DNA of 64,000 bases, from the NCBI RefSeq assembly GCF_000808535.1, contig NZ_JWLV01000001.1, forward strand, positions 1 through 64,000. The letters are read 5' to 3'. Shown in pieces: positions 18,128 through 27,786 of the stretch. A program made the position numbers and the translations under genes. The notes under the pieces were generated by a model. That model ran no database searches. It was not told the DNA's origin and saw only the letters and a program-made list of their open reading frames with translations. Positions within the stretch are counted from its first letter, which is position 1. Every line of letters begins with the position of its first letter. Origin of the DNA: Vibrio sinaloensis. Lineage in GTDB: Bacteria > Pseudomonadota > Gammaproteobacteria > Enterobacterales > Vibrionaceae.

Positions 18128-19792
18128 ATGATAAACCCAACAAGAGCCTCCCACTCACAAAAAGCATTACTCTCTGAAAGGATCAATAAGCTCGCTCAAG
18201 CCCTATCTGACGGGGTATACGAGCGAGAAGAAACCATTAAACTTTGCCTGTTAGCCGCCCTGTCTGGGGAGAGCGTTTTCCTACTTGGTCCCCCTGGTAT
18301 TGCAAAAAGTTTAATCGCCAAGCGCCTGATCCAGGCATTTGACAATTCCTCTTATTTCGAATACCTGATGACTCGCTTCTCAACACCGGAAGAAGTGTTT
18401 GGTCCGCTTAGTATCCAAGAATTGAAAGATAACGGCCGCTACGTCCGTCTAACGGAAGGGTATTTGCCAACTGCACAAGTCGTCTTCCTCGATGAAATTT
18501 GGAAGGCTGGACCTGCGATACTCAACACGCTTCTCACTGTGGTGAATGAAAAAACCTTTAAGAACGGTAATGAAATTGAGCGCGTCCCGATGCGCTTGTT
18601 GGTTTCTGCATCTAACGAGTTGCCAGACGAAGACAGCGGTTTGGAAGCGCTCTATGACCGAATGCTGGTGCGTGTGTTCGTCAATCGTATTCAAAACAAG
18701 CAGAACTTTAAGTCTATGCTCACGGTGGGAACGCCACAAGAAGCAAAACTCCCTGAGGGTTTAGCCATTACGGATGAAGAGTATCACCAGTGGCAATCGG
18801 AGCTAGATACGCTTGAGCTGTCTGATTCTGTGTTTGAAAAACTCTACGAACTCAAAACCATGTTGGAAAACGCAGCGCAAGAGTCGACGGGCGTCGATAT
18901 TGCTGATACCGACATGTATGTCTCTGACCGTCGCTGGAAGAAAGCCGTCCGATTGCTAAAAGCGAGCGCATTTTTCAATGGCCGTGATGAAATCAACCCG
19001 CTCGATCTGTTACTGCTACAAGACTGTTTGTGGAACAGTCCAGATTCACGTGAGGTGGTTCGTAAGGTCATCAAAGAGTTTGCCTTGATGCGAGCGTTTG
19101 ATCAGCAAGACGTTGAGCAGCAAATTACCCTGTGCCGTGAAGAACTTGCAGAGATTCAAGAAGAACTCGAATCTGAGTTTGGCGTGATGCTTTCAATGGA
19201 ATCAACAACGGGTCTACTCAAGAAGCAGATCCACAGCTACGACATCTCCGATGCGAAAAGCTATCAGGTGGGCAGCGCTTACGACCTTGTTAAATTAGTC
19301 TTACTCCAAAGTAACATGTCAGTCACTGAGTCTGAAAAAGGTGACAGCCGCTGGGTTTACGTCCCTAAGAATGAACTAGAGCGAGTGATCAAAGAAGGTC
19401 ACGGTGACGTTTATGGATACGTGAACACCAATACAAATCTGGTTAGATTGCGTTTTGATGTCGATGGCGCGAACAACTTGGTGATTAAAGACATCGCCAA
19501 TCGTGCCGTCTTAGTTTCCATCGTGACCAACAAAGGCCTAGATCAAACACTTTACCAAGAGTGGTTTGCCAAGGCTGAGAAAGCAATGGCGCAGCTAGAA
19601 CATGCTGAACACCACTTGCTGAGAGTGCGTTCGAATTTCCACGGAGCCTTGCCACATAGCTTTGTCGAACAAGAGATTCCAAGGGCAATGGAAGCGAGCT
19701 TACAACACCTTCAACAAGTACTGGAATCGACCAAAACCGAGTGTGAACGTACGGTTTTCCGTTTCAAGACCTTAAATCAATTCTTTGAATAG
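18128..19792 (+). CDS. ravA: RavA, MoxR-type AAA+ ATPase
   Basis: 554 residues. AAA+ module at about 35-330: Walker A GPPGIAKS (near 54), Walker B VVFLDEIW, sensor 1 [10 protein letters not shown], and a lid with [24 protein letters not shown]-terminal region carries the LARA-like and helical extension. In E. coli RavA forms hexamers, binds LdcI and works with ViaA on respiratory and iron-sulfur proteins. Here it is directly followed by viaA (9 bp), and no lysine decarboxylase gene is nearby. AT-rich upstream DNA probably holds the promoter. Confidence 0.92.
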   Translation: MINPTRASHSQKALLSERINKLAQALSDGVYEREETIKLCLLAALSGESVFLLGPPGIAKSLIAKRLIQAFDNSSYFEYLMTRFSTPEEVFGPLSIQELKDNGRYVRLTEGYLPTAQVVFLDEIWKAGPAILNTLLTVVNEKTFKNGNEIERVPMRLLVSASNELPDEDSGLEALYDRMLVRVFVNRIQNKQNFKSMLTVGTPQEAKLPEGLAITDEEYHQWQSELDTLELSDSVFEKLYELKTMLENAAQESTGVDIADTDMYVSDRRWKKAVRLLKASAFFNGRDEINPLDLLLLQDCLWNSPDSREVVRKVIKEFALMRAFDQQDVEQQITLCREELAEIQEELESEFGVMLSMESTTGLLKKQIHSYDISDAKSYQVGSAYDLVKLVLLQSNMSVTESEKGDSRWVYVPKNELERVIKEGHGDVYGYVNTNTNLVRLRFDVDGANNLVIKDIANRAVLVSIVTNKGLDQTLYQEWFAKAEKAMAQLEHAEHHLLRVRSNFHGALPHSFVEQEIPRAMEASLQHLQQVLESTKTECERTVFRFKTLNQFFE

Positions 19793-19801
19793 GAGAAATG
19801 A

Positions 19802-21247
19802 ATGTTAGGCGCAGATGGATTAAACCTCGCACTGATGATTGCCGATTCTGGCATCATAGACACGGCTGTGAACGACTTAATGGCTCGTTCTCAGATGATG
19901 GCGGTAGCGGAAAACCGCGGCGTTAAGTCCTCGGTAAAAAACCATCTATTGAAATGGCGTGGAAGCGTTAAGAAGCGCATAACGAAGGTGTGTGAGACGG
20001 AACGTTTTCAACAAGAACTCGCGCTCTACCAAGAGGTGATCTATTGGGATGAAGCGCAGTTTTTTGAACAGATACCAGAAGTCATCAAAAAGCTAGAATG
20101 GCACTCTGCGTTTTACTTGCAGGCGCGTCGCCTAATGGAGAAGAACAAAGGGGTGAACAACCCAATGTTCCCGCACTATTTCTGTGATCAATGGTATCAA
20201 AGCCTTTCCGATGCCATTCGACAAGCGCAATTGACCGAGCTTGAAGCCAACAAAGAGAAAGTGCTCAAAGATCTTTACCAACGCATGGAAACCATGAAGA
20301 ACATGGATAAAGTGACGGAAGAGGGTGATGAAGGCAGTGTTGGCCGTCTGTGGGACATGGCATCGGCTCGATTAAGCAAAACCGATCTTACCGTAATGAA
20401 GCGCCATGCAGAGTTTTTGAAAAAGAACCAAGGCCTTCAAGAGATTGCAGAGAAGCTTGGCCGAATGGCGAGTCAAGTTGACGATCCTGATTTGAACAAA
20501 GCGCCTTTGGAAGAGCCTCAAATTGTTGAAGAGAAATCTGACAAAGCCACCGACGATATCGTTGGTATTCATGAAGGCGACGATCTTAATAAGCTGTTAC
20601 CCAACGAAACCATGTTCTTGGCGTATCCTGAACTAGAAGTGGTGTTCTACAAGCACCTAGTTGATAAGCGTCTCATGAACTACAAAATGCAAGGTAAGTC
20701 CCGCACTTTGCGCAAAGTACGCGCGCAAAAACCAGATAATGCCCAAGTTGATGTAGAGAAAGGGCCATTTATTATTTGTGTCGATGCATCTGGTTCAATG
20801 AGTGGCTTTCCTGAGCAGTGTGCCAAAGCGATGGCGTATGCGCTGATGCAAATTGCGCTGGCTGAAGATCGTGACTGCTATGTCATTCTCTTTTCTTCAG
20901 AGCAAATTACCTATGAGCTGACTAAGCAAGATGGCTTAAGAGAAGCGAGTGATTTTCTTACCTACAGCTTCCACGGTGGCACAGATTTAGAGCCCGTGCT
21001 TATGAAGTCAATCGACTTAATGACGGGAGACAAATACCGAAACGCGGATATGGTGGTGATCTCGGACTTTATTGCACCTAAGCAGTCAGAAGAGATGATC
21101 GCCAAGGTTGATGAACTGAAAGAGCATAAAAACCGCTTTCATGCGATCAGCCTGTCTAAATATGGCAATCCAGAGTTAATGACAATGTTCGATCACTGCT
21201 GGTCTTATCATCCCAATCTGATGGGACGAATCATGAAAAAATGGTAG
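19802..21247 (+). CDS. viaA: ViaA, VWA-domain partner of RavA
   Basis: 481 residues, close to E. coli ViaA. The first 310 residues are helical (LNLALMIADSGIIDTAVNDL). The VWA domain begins near 320 with the MIDAS motif CVDASGSMSGF, followed by HGGTDLEPVL and the MIDAS Asp in MVVISDFIAP. It should stimulate RavA and bind substrate through the metal site. It is translationally close to ravA and followed by a strong terminator. Confidence 0.92.
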   Translation: MLGADGLNLALMIADSGIIDTAVNDLMARSQMMAVAENRGVKSSVKNHLLKWRGSVKKRITKVCETERFQQELALYQEVIYWDEAQFFEQIPEVIKKLEWHSAFYLQARRLMEKNKGVNNPMFPHYFCDQWYQSLSDAIRQAQLTELEANKEKVLKDLYQRMETMKNMDKVTEEGDEGSVGRLWDMASARLSKTDLTVMKRHAEFLKKNQGLQEIAEKLGRMASQVDDPDLNKAPLEEPQIVEEKSDKATDDIVGIHEGDDLNKLLPNETMFLAYPELEVVFYKHLVDKRLMNYKMQGKSRTLRKVRAQKPDNAQVDVEKGPFIICVDASGSMSGFPEQCAKAMAYALMQIALAEDRDCYVILFSSEQITYELTKQDGLREASDFLTYSFHGGTDLEPVLMKSIDLMTGDKYRNADMVVISDFIAPKQSEEMIAKVDELKEHKNRFHAISLSKYGNPELMTMFDHCWSYHPNLMGRIMKKW

Positions 21248-21260
21248 TGGAAAGACAAAT

Positions 21261-21288
21261 AAAAGGAGCTCAGTGAGCTCCTTTTTTA
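21261..21288 (+). terminator. Terminator of ravA-viaA
   Basis: AAAAGGAGCTC/GAGCTCCTTTTTT hairpin, 14 bp after the stop. Confidence 0.9.
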
Positions 21289-21290
21289 GA

Positions 21291-22322
21291 TTAAAGATTC
21301 GCGTCTACTTCAGAACCCGCAGCGACAGAGAGCCCGTTTTGTGACGTGTAGATAGAGAAGTTTTCTCCCGCGACAATCCCTTCCTCGGAGTCGTCATTGG
21401 CTGTACATGTGTAACCAACCGAATAGGTTCCAGGCGCTACAAAACCGAACTCATACTCATAGGTTAGACCGTTGTCTTCTGTAACAACATTCGCGGCTGC
21501 TACCGGAGCACTATTCCCCGTTCCCGCAAAAGTACCCATGTCAGCTTTCGCAACATTACCCTCATATAGGTACACTGCGTGAGCGAAACCATTGCCGCTT
21601 GTTGTATCTGTCTCACATCCATTGTAGGTTGCTAGTGAAACATCGCCCTCTATCTCTCCTGTTGTTACGGTGTTGATCAACATGACAGAAGTTCGTTGAA
21701 TGGTGTATTCACCAGAGTCCTCTTTTAATCCACGGCGTAAATCAAACTCCGCCACATAATCATTGTTTTGATCGTTAACTGTAAATGTGTCATTGAAATA
21801 CAAAGTACCAGTATTCTCAAATTCACCGACGCCTTGAGGACATTTTCCGTTGCCTTTGACGGTCAAAGGAACCTGGTTCCCATTGCCAGTTTCTCTCACA
21901 TAGGAAGGGTAAGTCGGGTGGTCTCCATCATGAGCAAAGAGACACAACTTATAGTTACCTGTTGGAATGTCTTGATCGTCCAGCAGCGACTTTGAATCGG
22001 AGCCTTGGAAATCAAGCAGATTAACACTAAGAGGTAACGGGTCATCTCCATCAGGGAGAGGAGCGCCATTCTCATCAACATAGTTGCCGTCTTCATCCGT
22101 TTTATAGACGTCAAATAGAAGAGGTGAGCTGCCATCAAGCGGTAAGAAAGCAACCTTATTGTATGTGACAACAACTTCTGAGACTCCGTCTAACGGTGCA
22201 TCAGAAACCGACAGTGTTACTGGCGTTGTCGCGTTTGAGTCAGATGAACCGCCACCTGAGTTACAACCAGCAAGAATCAACAACACCGAAGCGCTCAATA
22301 AGCTGCGTTTACACATTTTCAT
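21291..22322 (-). CDS. DUF4382 lipoprotein, surface or periplasmic
   Basis: About 343 residues from the ATG at 22322, chosen because AGGA lies 8 bp upstream; two earlier in-frame ATGs have no good site. The lipobox LILAGC is followed by a Gly/Ser-rich linker (NSGGGSSDSN). DUF4382 starts at TPVTLSVSDAPLDGVSEVVVTYNKVAF and runs to about residue 205 with several acidic Asp/Asn-rich loops. A C-terminal beta-rich domain (about 220-340, YEYEFGFVAPGTYSVGYTC) looks carboxypeptidase-regulatory-like. Four or more cysteines suggest disulfides. Function unknown; it is monocistronic. Confidence 0.87.
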   Translation of the reverse strand: MKMCKRSLLSASVLLILAGCNSGGGSSDSNATTPVTLSVSDAPLDGVSEVVVTYNKVAFLPLDGSSPLLFDVYKTDEDGNYVDENGAPLPDGDDPLPLSVNLLDFQGSDSKSLLDDQDIPTGNYKLCLFAHDGDHPTYPSYVRETGNGNQVPLTVKGNGKCPQGVGEFENTGTLYFNDTFTVNDQNNDYVAEFDLRRGLKEDSGEYTIQRTSVMLINTVTTGEIEGDVSLATYNGCETDTTSGNGFAHAVYLYEGNVAKADMGTFAGTGNSAPVAAANVVTEDNGLTYEYEFGFVAPGTYSVGYTCTANDDSEEGIVAGENFSIYTSQNGLSVAAGSEVDANL

Positions 22323-22446
22323 ACTCATAGTCCTAGTAAAAGCTAATGACATAATTCTAGTTCAAAGAAGGGAAATTTTATTGTTAGTACTGTCAATATT
22401 AGGGTGAATTTTGTCAGCGCTAGGTAGTGATTACATAAAGTAAGAG

Positions 22447-22479
22447 CTCCGTTCCAATCGATAGGGAATTGGAACGGAG
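22447..22479 (-). terminator. Terminator of emrD
   Basis: 12-bp perfect stem CTCCGTTCCAAT/ATTGGAACGGAG, 10 bp after the emrD stop; the U-tract is weak. Confidence 0.7.
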
Positions 22480-22488
22480 TAACAACAG

Positions 22489-23697
22489 TTAGATAGCCAA
22501 TGGCATTTGATCATTAGATTGGTCGTGTTTACGGTAAACGCGAATAAGACCAATCAGCGCGAGCAATGACATGATCAACATCAATGCACCTAAAGGCATC
22601 TGATTAGTGGTTGGAATCATGGATGCCCCTAAGGTTGCTAAGCCAGCTCCGAGGTTTTGCATTCCACCAAGAACCGCACCGCCAGTCCCTGCATGATAGG
22701 GCAGTGGAGAGAGCGCACCTGTCGTGGCCGCAGGGAAAAGAATGCCCGCACCCAAGAAATAAATGGTTGCTCCGCCGACCAATGTTAAGGCTGTTGTTTG
22801 ACCCATTAAACCAGGAATCAATACAATCAAAGAGCCAGCCATAATGGCAAACAAACCGAACATCAGCGCACTTTTTTCGTTCTTCTTCGCAGCAATAATG
22901 CTTGAAAGTGCGGCACCGACTAAGTAACCCGGAATCGGCATTACAAATAGTAAACTGACGGTGGTTGCAGGAAGTTGTAACACCCCACCGAGCAGCACAC
23001 CTGCCGCCGCTTCAAAAATAGCGACACCAGAAAACGTCGCCACCAAGCAAATTAGGTAGCCTTGGAAGCGTCGGTCCGATAATACGTAGCGATAGCTGTC
23101 GGTGACTTTCTCATAGCGACGTTTCTCTTTTGGCAGTGTTTCGATAAAGCTTGTCATCATGGTGATTACGACCGCGATACCAAATAGCGCGAGGAACATG
23201 TAGCTAGAACGCCACCCGAACACTTCTGTGAGATAGCCTCCTAAAACAGGTGCGATAAGAGGCGAAAAAATCACACACATGCTGATCAAGCTGTTGACCT
23301 TATGGAGCTCAGCGCCCGAGAACACGTCTCTCGTTAAGGTGCGTGACATAGCGCCACCACAGCCTATACCTAGACCTTGAATAAAGCTTCCCGCTAAGAA
23401 CCATTCATATTGATGGGCAAACAACGCCATGATTGTGCCTAGGATATAAATCACCAGTCCAACAATGATGATGGGTTTACGGCCTAAGCGATCGGAAAGA
23501 GGCCCATAAATGAATTGAGAAAAACCATAAGGGATTAAGTAACAAGCCATGACCGCCTGCAATGCTGCCGGTGAGACTAAGAACTCATTCGCCATGTGAC
23601 CGATTGACGGTACGTACATGGTTTGAGTCATTTGGCCAACAGCGGTCAAAATCGCAATCAAAAACGTGAGTTTAATAACTTGTGAAGACGCGGACAT
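22489..23697 (-). CDS. emrD: EmrD-like multidrug efflux MFS transporter
   Basis: 402 residues with 12 predicted membrane segments. The start (TFLIAILTAVGQMTQTMYVP), the loop GPLSDRLGRKPIIIVG and GLGIGCGGAMSRTLTRDVF match EmrD of E. coli closely in pattern. It is a proton antiporter in the inner membrane that exports amphipathic drugs. It is a single gene with its own terminator. Similarity to the Bcr/CflA group is lower. Confidence 0.87.
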   Translation of the reverse strand: MSASSQVIKLTFLIAILTAVGQMTQTMYVPSIGHMANEFLVSPAALQAVMACYLIPYGFSQFIYGPLSDRLGRKPIIIVGLVIYILGTIMALFAHQYEWFLAGSFIQGLGIGCGGAMSRTLTRDVFSGAELHKVNSLISMCVIFSPLIAPVLGGYLTEVFGWRSSYMFLALFGIAVVITMMTSFIETLPKEKRRYEKVTDSYRYVLSDRRFQGYLICLVATFSGVAIFEAAAGVLLGGVLQLPATTVSLLFVMPIPGYLVGAALSSIIAAKKNEKSALMFGLFAIMAGSLIVLIPGLMGQTTALTLVGGATIYFLGAGILFPAATTGALSPLPYHAGTGGAVLGGMQNLGAGLATLGASMIPTTNQMPLGALMLIMSLLALIGLIRVYRKHDQSNDQMPLAI

Positions 23698-23909
23698 TTC
23701 CTATTTTACCTAAATTCAAAACGCAAGAAACCAATAGCTTTGCCGTAGCTAAGCTAATTTAAAAAACGAGAAAGGGAACTTTCAGGCGCGAGATATTAGA
23801 GCGAGTTAGAAGAGCGAGCAATGAAAAAGTGTGATCTTAAGCAAGATAAAAATCTATGATTTGGATTAGAAAAACTAATCCAAAATTTAATCCATGAAAA
23901 CAAGAATTT

Positions 23910-24218
23910 TTATGCGATGGGTAAGTTTGTTAGACAAGAACGGCATAGGCAAGAATCGTTACTCTGTAATGAGCTTGTATCGCGTCTTTCCAAACTAAAG
24001 CACCAACATGTGGCCTTGCCTTCACTAAGATCGCAGCTTGCTGGTTTACCGCATTGAGGACACTGATGGCTTGATGTTTTGCCACTTAAACGGTCCATTA
24101 CAGACTCTCTTTGCTCATCGGTCATCATTCGCCACGTTGCGATCTCTTCAACAGTGCGATGACACCCAAGGCATATTCCACCTTCATTTTTACATGCAGC
24201 GATACACGGTGTTTTCAC
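23910..24218 (-). CDS. DUF1289 plus cysteine-rich CWC protein
   Basis: 102 residues from a GTG start with GGAA upstream. Residues 1-45 are DUF1289 (TPCIAACKNEGGICLGCHRTVEEIATWRMMT, four Cys). Residues 52-98 hold a second Cys cluster, CPQCGKPASC...CWCFSLE...CLCRSC, of the CWC type. In all 12 cysteines suggest two metal-binding knuckles, probably zinc or Fe-S. Function unknown. A Fur-like box lies about 100 bp upstream, between it and the next gene. Confidence 0.8.
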   Translation of the reverse strand: MKTPCIAACKNEGGICLGCHRTVEEIATWRMMTDEQRESVMDRLSGKTSSHQCPQCGKPASCDLSEGKATCWCFSLERRDTSSLQSNDSCLCRSCLTNLPIA

Positions 24219-24315
24219 AAACTTATTCCAACAATGATTTAGGGCCGATGACTATAAAGGTTTTAACAGAGAACCACCATAGTAAAGAAAACACACAAAT
24301 TTCTTGCTATTAATT

Positions 24316-24334
24316 GCAAATGACAATCATTATC
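24316..24334. promoter_or_regulatory. Fur box
   Basis: GCAAATGACAATCATTATC matches the 19-bp Fur consensus GATAATGATAATCATTATC at 16 positions. It lies 32 bp before the small membrane protein gene at 24366 and 98 bp before the DUF1289 gene, so iron repression of one or both is likely. Confidence 0.75.
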
Positions 24335-24365
24335 ATTAATATGATTTGCAGTTGAATAAAAAATA

Positions 24366-24635
24366 ATGTTTACAATGATTCCTTCTCTTGCTGCCGGAGT
24401 CTTTATTGCCGCGTTGGGTAAGAAGATCCATTTACAAAACGTTGAACTGCTCTTCTGGTTTATCTGGTTAGTTGTGCTCGAAACATGGCTTTCACACGGC
24501 GCGGTCTCGTTACTTATCGCACTTTTTGTGTCGGCTCCCTTCATGATTAAATGCAAGCCTTATGCAAAACCACTGTTCCGCGCTGCTATCGTTGCCAGTT
24601 CTCTACTGATTTATTTGAACTTTGGCGGTTGGTAG
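24366..24635 (+). CDS. Small membrane protein with a Fur box, 89 residues
   Basis: Four hydrophobic stretches (about 5-17, 27-41, 45-60, 69-86) with two basic patches (GKKIH and KCKPYAK) predict a small polytopic inner-membrane protein. No recognised family. The 3' end overlaps the convergent EamA gene by 25 bp. A good ribosome site is not seen, only an A-rich leader. The Fur box upstream suggests expression under iron limitation. Confidence 0.68.
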   Translation: MFTMIPSLAAGVFIAALGKKIHLQNVELLFWFIWLVVLETWLSHGAVSLLIALFVSAPFMIKCKPYAKPLFRAAIVASSLLIYLNFGGW

Positions 24636-25534
24636 AGCAAGGAGCTATCTTGCTTCATAAAAATATTGCTCGCGATAAGGCTACCAATACAAATCAGCGA
24701 CAGAGCCACCCAACCAAGAAGTGAAGGCTGCTCATTGAAGATTGGGATGGCTAAAAACGTCGCAATTGCTGGCGTTGCTGCGCCAAATGCAGCTGTTCTT
24801 TCTGCGCCCAGCACGGAAATAGCATGTAGATACGTAAAGGCGGCAATCACGCCTGCACCAATCCCTTGTAGCATGATGTGACCAATTAGTTCTTTCCATG
24901 GCCATTCATTTACCGCTGTGGTGGCTAAGTGGCTAGGCAACCAGCCAAGATGAATCGAAAGTGCGAGTGTGAATGTCGAGAGGAGTGATATAAAGCCCGC
25001 CGTTACCAACGGATTTAGGCTCGATACGCGAGCACAGATAGTGAACATTGCCCACATGATACTTCCCGTTAGGAACAGCAGATGCCCTTGCATACGCTCA
25101 CCGTTGAGTTCCATCAAGTTGTGCGACATAAAAGCGGCAATACCAATGATGACCAATACCAAACCAGCAATCCGATGCTGGCTTAACGGCTGCTTAAACA
25201 GTAAAACAGCAATCCCAGAGACAAACAGGGGCAGTGTGCCTGGTATCAAGGCACTGCCATCAGAGACCGGTGCAAACTGCATCCCTGAGCCTGCAACCAA
25301 CAAATAAGGCAGACCGCAGCCAATGAACATGCCAAGTAAATAGCGTGGCGGAACTGCTTTAATGCTCAGCCGAGATCGAATCACGAGTGGAAGTAAAATC
25401 AGACAAGGGATGACGAAGCGTGTCAACGCGATATCAGCGGTGGTGAGATCGGAATGCGCGCCGCTTCTCAGCGATAGAAAAAAACCAGACCAGAGCAGTA
25501 ACGTGGCAATCATTGCCAAATATCCTGAAATCAT
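24611..25534 (-). CDS. EamA/DMT-superfamily transporter
   Basis: 307 residues, about ten membrane segments arranged as two EamA repeats (residues 5-140 and 150-290). Motifs: WSGFFLSLRSGAHSDLTTADIALTRF, VLVIIGIAAFM, and in the second half LSTFTLALSIHLGWLP and NEQPSLLGWVALSLICIGSLIASN. It probably exports an amino acid or related metabolite. It is divergent from an Lrp-type regulator, a common arrangement for amino-acid exporters, so that gene is the likely regulator. Confidence 0.88.
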   Translation of the reverse strand: MISGYLAMIATLLLWSGFFLSLRSGAHSDLTTADIALTRFVIPCLILLPLVIRSRLSIKAVPPRYLLGMFIGCGLPYLLVAGSGMQFAPVSDGSALIPGTLPLFVSGIAVLLFKQPLSQHRIAGLVLVIIGIAAFMSHNLMELNGERMQGHLLFLTGSIMWAMFTICARVSSLNPLVTAGFISLLSTFTLALSIHLGWLPSHLATTAVNEWPWKELIGHIMLQGIGAGVIAAFTYLHAISVLGAERTAAFGAATPAIATFLAIPIFNEQPSLLGWVALSLICIGSLIASNIFMKQDSSLLYQPPKFK

Positions 25535-25681
25535 AATGATGTTATCAATTTGTATTTGTTTGCGTTAATTATGAGTCGTAACCGTTGGCGTTATATGGCA
25601 AACTTCGCTAAGTTTTTCCCATTGCTTGATGGAAAACATCAAATCTATCGTAATAATTGGTAGAAAAAGTTAAGGATAAGT

Positions 25682-26137
25682 ATGGATAGAATTGATAAGC
25701 ATATTCTGTCGCTACTGCAGAAGGATGCAAGGTTATCCACTGCGGACATTGCGGATAGGGTTGGACTTTCGGCTTCACCGTGCGCGCGGCGAATCAAAAA
25801 ACTGGAAGAAGAAGGCGTGATCGCAGGATACCAAGCCAAATTGAGCAAACCTGCGATTGGAGTCGGGATGACGGTTTTTGTTGAAGTGAGTTTAAATAAC
25901 CACCAAGCGGCGTCTATTGATGCATTTGAGCAGGCGATTTTGGAAATGGGCGAGGTGACAAACTGCCACGTTGTGTCAGGTGCTTATGACTACTTGTTGG
26001 AGGTTGTTAGCCAAGATCTCACCGGATATGAATCGTTTACTCGAAAGTTACAGAGGTTGGATAATGTCAAAGACATTCATACCCACCTTGCAATCCGTCA
26101 AGTGAAAGAGTCGAGTGAGCTGCCTGTTTTCACTTAA
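25682..26137 (+). CDS. Lrp/AsnC-family transcriptional regulator
   Basis: 151 residues. Helix-turn-helix at about 5-55 (MDRIDKHILSLLQKDARLST, GLSASPCARRIKKLEEEGVI), followed by the RAM/AsnC ligand domain (about 65-145: VFVEVSLNNH, VVSGAYDYLLEVVSQDL). An AAGGATAAGT site precedes the ATG. It is divergent from the EamA transporter with 147 bp between and probably controls it. The stop overlaps the convergent diguanylate cyclase gene by 8 bp. Confidence 0.93.
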   Translation: MDRIDKHILSLLQKDARLSTADIADRVGLSASPCARRIKKLEEEGVIAGYQAKLSKPAIGVGMTVFVEVSLNNHQAASIDAFEQAILEMGEVTNCHVVSGAYDYLLEVVSQDLTGYESFTRKLQRLDNVKDIHTHLAIRQVKESSELPVFT

Positions 26138-27191
26138 CGGTTTGTTTGCCAGACTCTCGTTGATAATCAACATCTTCATATTGAGAAAGCGTCGAGTCGC
26201 AGTAGACAGAAACCCGATTTCGACCAAGAGATTTGGCTTGATACAAGGCTAAATCGGCGCGCTTGATCCAAGCTTGGCTGGTTTCAAAGGGTACCGATTC
26301 AGCGACGCCACAACTGAGCGTGACTTTAACATCATGTGGGTAGGCTTGCTCTGAGATATTCCTTCCGATCAGATTCATTATCGTTTCTACCGCATACTTA
26401 TCGACACCGTGAAACAGCAACAAAAACTCGTCTCCTCCGACTCTAAAGAGCAAGTCATTCGCTCTGGTATTGCTGTTGATGGTTGCAACCGCTTGTTTGA
26501 GGACCGTGTCGCCCGTGTCATGCCCATAGTTGTCATTAATGGTCTTAAAATTATCGACATCGATCATCACAATGGTTGAGTAGCCATACTGCTCGATGGC
26601 CCTGTCGAGGGAACTATGCAGTTGGTGGCGATTCAATGCCCCAGTCATCGCGTCTCTTTCTAGCAGGTGCCTTAGTTCACTTTGCAATTTATGCACTTCC
26701 TTGACCACCACATGGACAATCGTAAGGGTTGCAACAAGGGAAAACGTGTATCGAGCGGTCACTTCCGGATCTTGCTGAGGGTAAATCGCAGCCGTCACAC
26801 CGATAATGATGAGCAGGTTTGACAAAAGCGCCACTCGCTCTGAAAACAAGAAGACAATTGCTATCACGATAGGGAACACCCAGTAGGTTGCGAGTGTACC
26901 GAAAATGTCGATCGCCATAATAATCGAGGCGCCGAGCAATGTCAGTGGGATCAAATTGCCGATTACTCGTTGTTCATTGTAAATGATGGCTGCGACTTCA
27001 AGCAGTAAGGTGATTTCGAAAGCAAGTAGGACGATGGCGAGGACAGTTTCACCAATGAGGATGTTTTTAACCGCAAGTGGAACGAAAACAACCAGCGTGA
27101 TGATGGCGATAAGTTTGAGGACACGCTTCTTTTGATTGACGTCTAGGATGGTATCGTCTGCGTGGAGTTCAAAACTTGTCTTTTTAACCAT
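26130..27191 (-). CDS. Membrane-bound diguanylate cyclase
   Basis: About 353 residues from the ATG at 27191 (AAGG 6 bp before); a GTG start 15 bp upstream is less good. Around six hydrophobic segments fill residues 20-170, a MASE-like sensor. The GGDEF domain follows: DAMTGALNRHQLHSSLD, MIDVDNFKTINDNYGHDTGD, VGGDEFLLLFHG. The inhibitory I-site is intact: RAND exactly five residues before GGDEF. It makes c-di-GMP at the inner membrane; the signal sensed is unknown. Confidence 0.92.
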   Translation of the reverse strand: MVKKTSFELHADDTILDVNQKKRVLKLIAIITLVVFVPLAVKNILIGETVLAIVLLAFEITLLLEVAAIIYNEQRVIGNLIPLTLLGASIIMAIDIFGTLATYWVFPIVIAIVFLFSERVALLSNLLIIIGVTAAIYPQQDPEVTARYTFSLVATLTIVHVVVKEVHKLQSELRHLLERDAMTGALNRHQLHSSLDRAIEQYGYSTIVMIDVDNFKTINDNYGHDTGDTVLKQAVATINSNTRANDLLFRVGGDEFLLLFHGVDKYAVETIMNLIGRNISEQAYPHDVKVTLSCGVAESVPFETSQAWIKRADLALYQAKSLGRNRVSVYCDSTLSQYEDVDYQRESGKQTVK

Positions 27192-27309
27192 CCGACACCT
27201 TTGCACTGGTTAATCAAAGTAGCTTTTGCGTGACGAAAAGCTACTAAGACGCGTTGTTTCACTTATTACAACTTTAGACCAATGCCCGGATAGTTCAATT
27301 CAGATAAGG

Positions 27310-27786
27310 CTATTCCGGTTTAGTGATGCTGCCCAGTTCAAGCACTGGCGCCACTTCAATATCTTCAGCGTTCATCATCGATGAAATACGTTGCACCGAC
27401 GATAGCAGCAGAGATTGTTCCCACTCTTCGAGCCTTTGGAACTTATTAATGAAGTTCTGTTGCAGAGGCATAGGGGCTTGGCTTAGCACCTCTAAACCTT
27501 TATCAGTGATGTACGCATGAACTTTACGTTTGTCTTGATTACTGCGCACACGCTTAACAAGCTCGTTTCTTTCTAAGCGGTCAAGGATTGTGGTCGCAGT
27601 TGCTTGACTCATATTGGTATGATTCGACAACTCTCGTATGGTCACTTCACCTAACTCTTTGATTGAACGCATTAGAATAAGCTGAGGGCCTGTTAAACCA
27701 GACTCTTTGCTCAAGCGTTTGGAGTGTAAATCGATCGCGCGAATTATTTGGCGAATTGAAACGAGGACTTCTTCGTGCTTTTCCAA
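27310..27786 (-). CDS. cosR: MarR-family regulator, CosR/EctR-like osmolyte regulator
   Basis: 158 residues from a TTG start with AAGGA upstream. Winged helix: ESGLTGPQLILMRSIKELGEVTIRELSNHTNMSQATATTILDRLERNELVKRVRSNQDKRKVHAYIT (seen at about 27-95; DKRKV wing). The C-terminal EDIEVAPVLELGSI tail is typical of the CosR/EctR group. In Vibrio cholerae and V. parahaemolyticus CosR represses compatible-solute uptake and synthesis genes and lies next to a BCCT carrier gene, exactly as here. Assignment of the name rests on sequence pattern plus this synteny. Confidence 0.78.
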   Translation of the reverse strand: MEKHEEVLVSIRQIIRAIDLHSKRLSKESGLTGPQLILMRSIKELGEVTIRELSNHTNMSQATATTILDRLERNELVKRVRSNQDKRKVHAYITDKGLEVLSQAPMPLQQNFINKFQRLEEWEQSLLLSSVQRISSMMNAEDIEVAPVLELGSITKPE

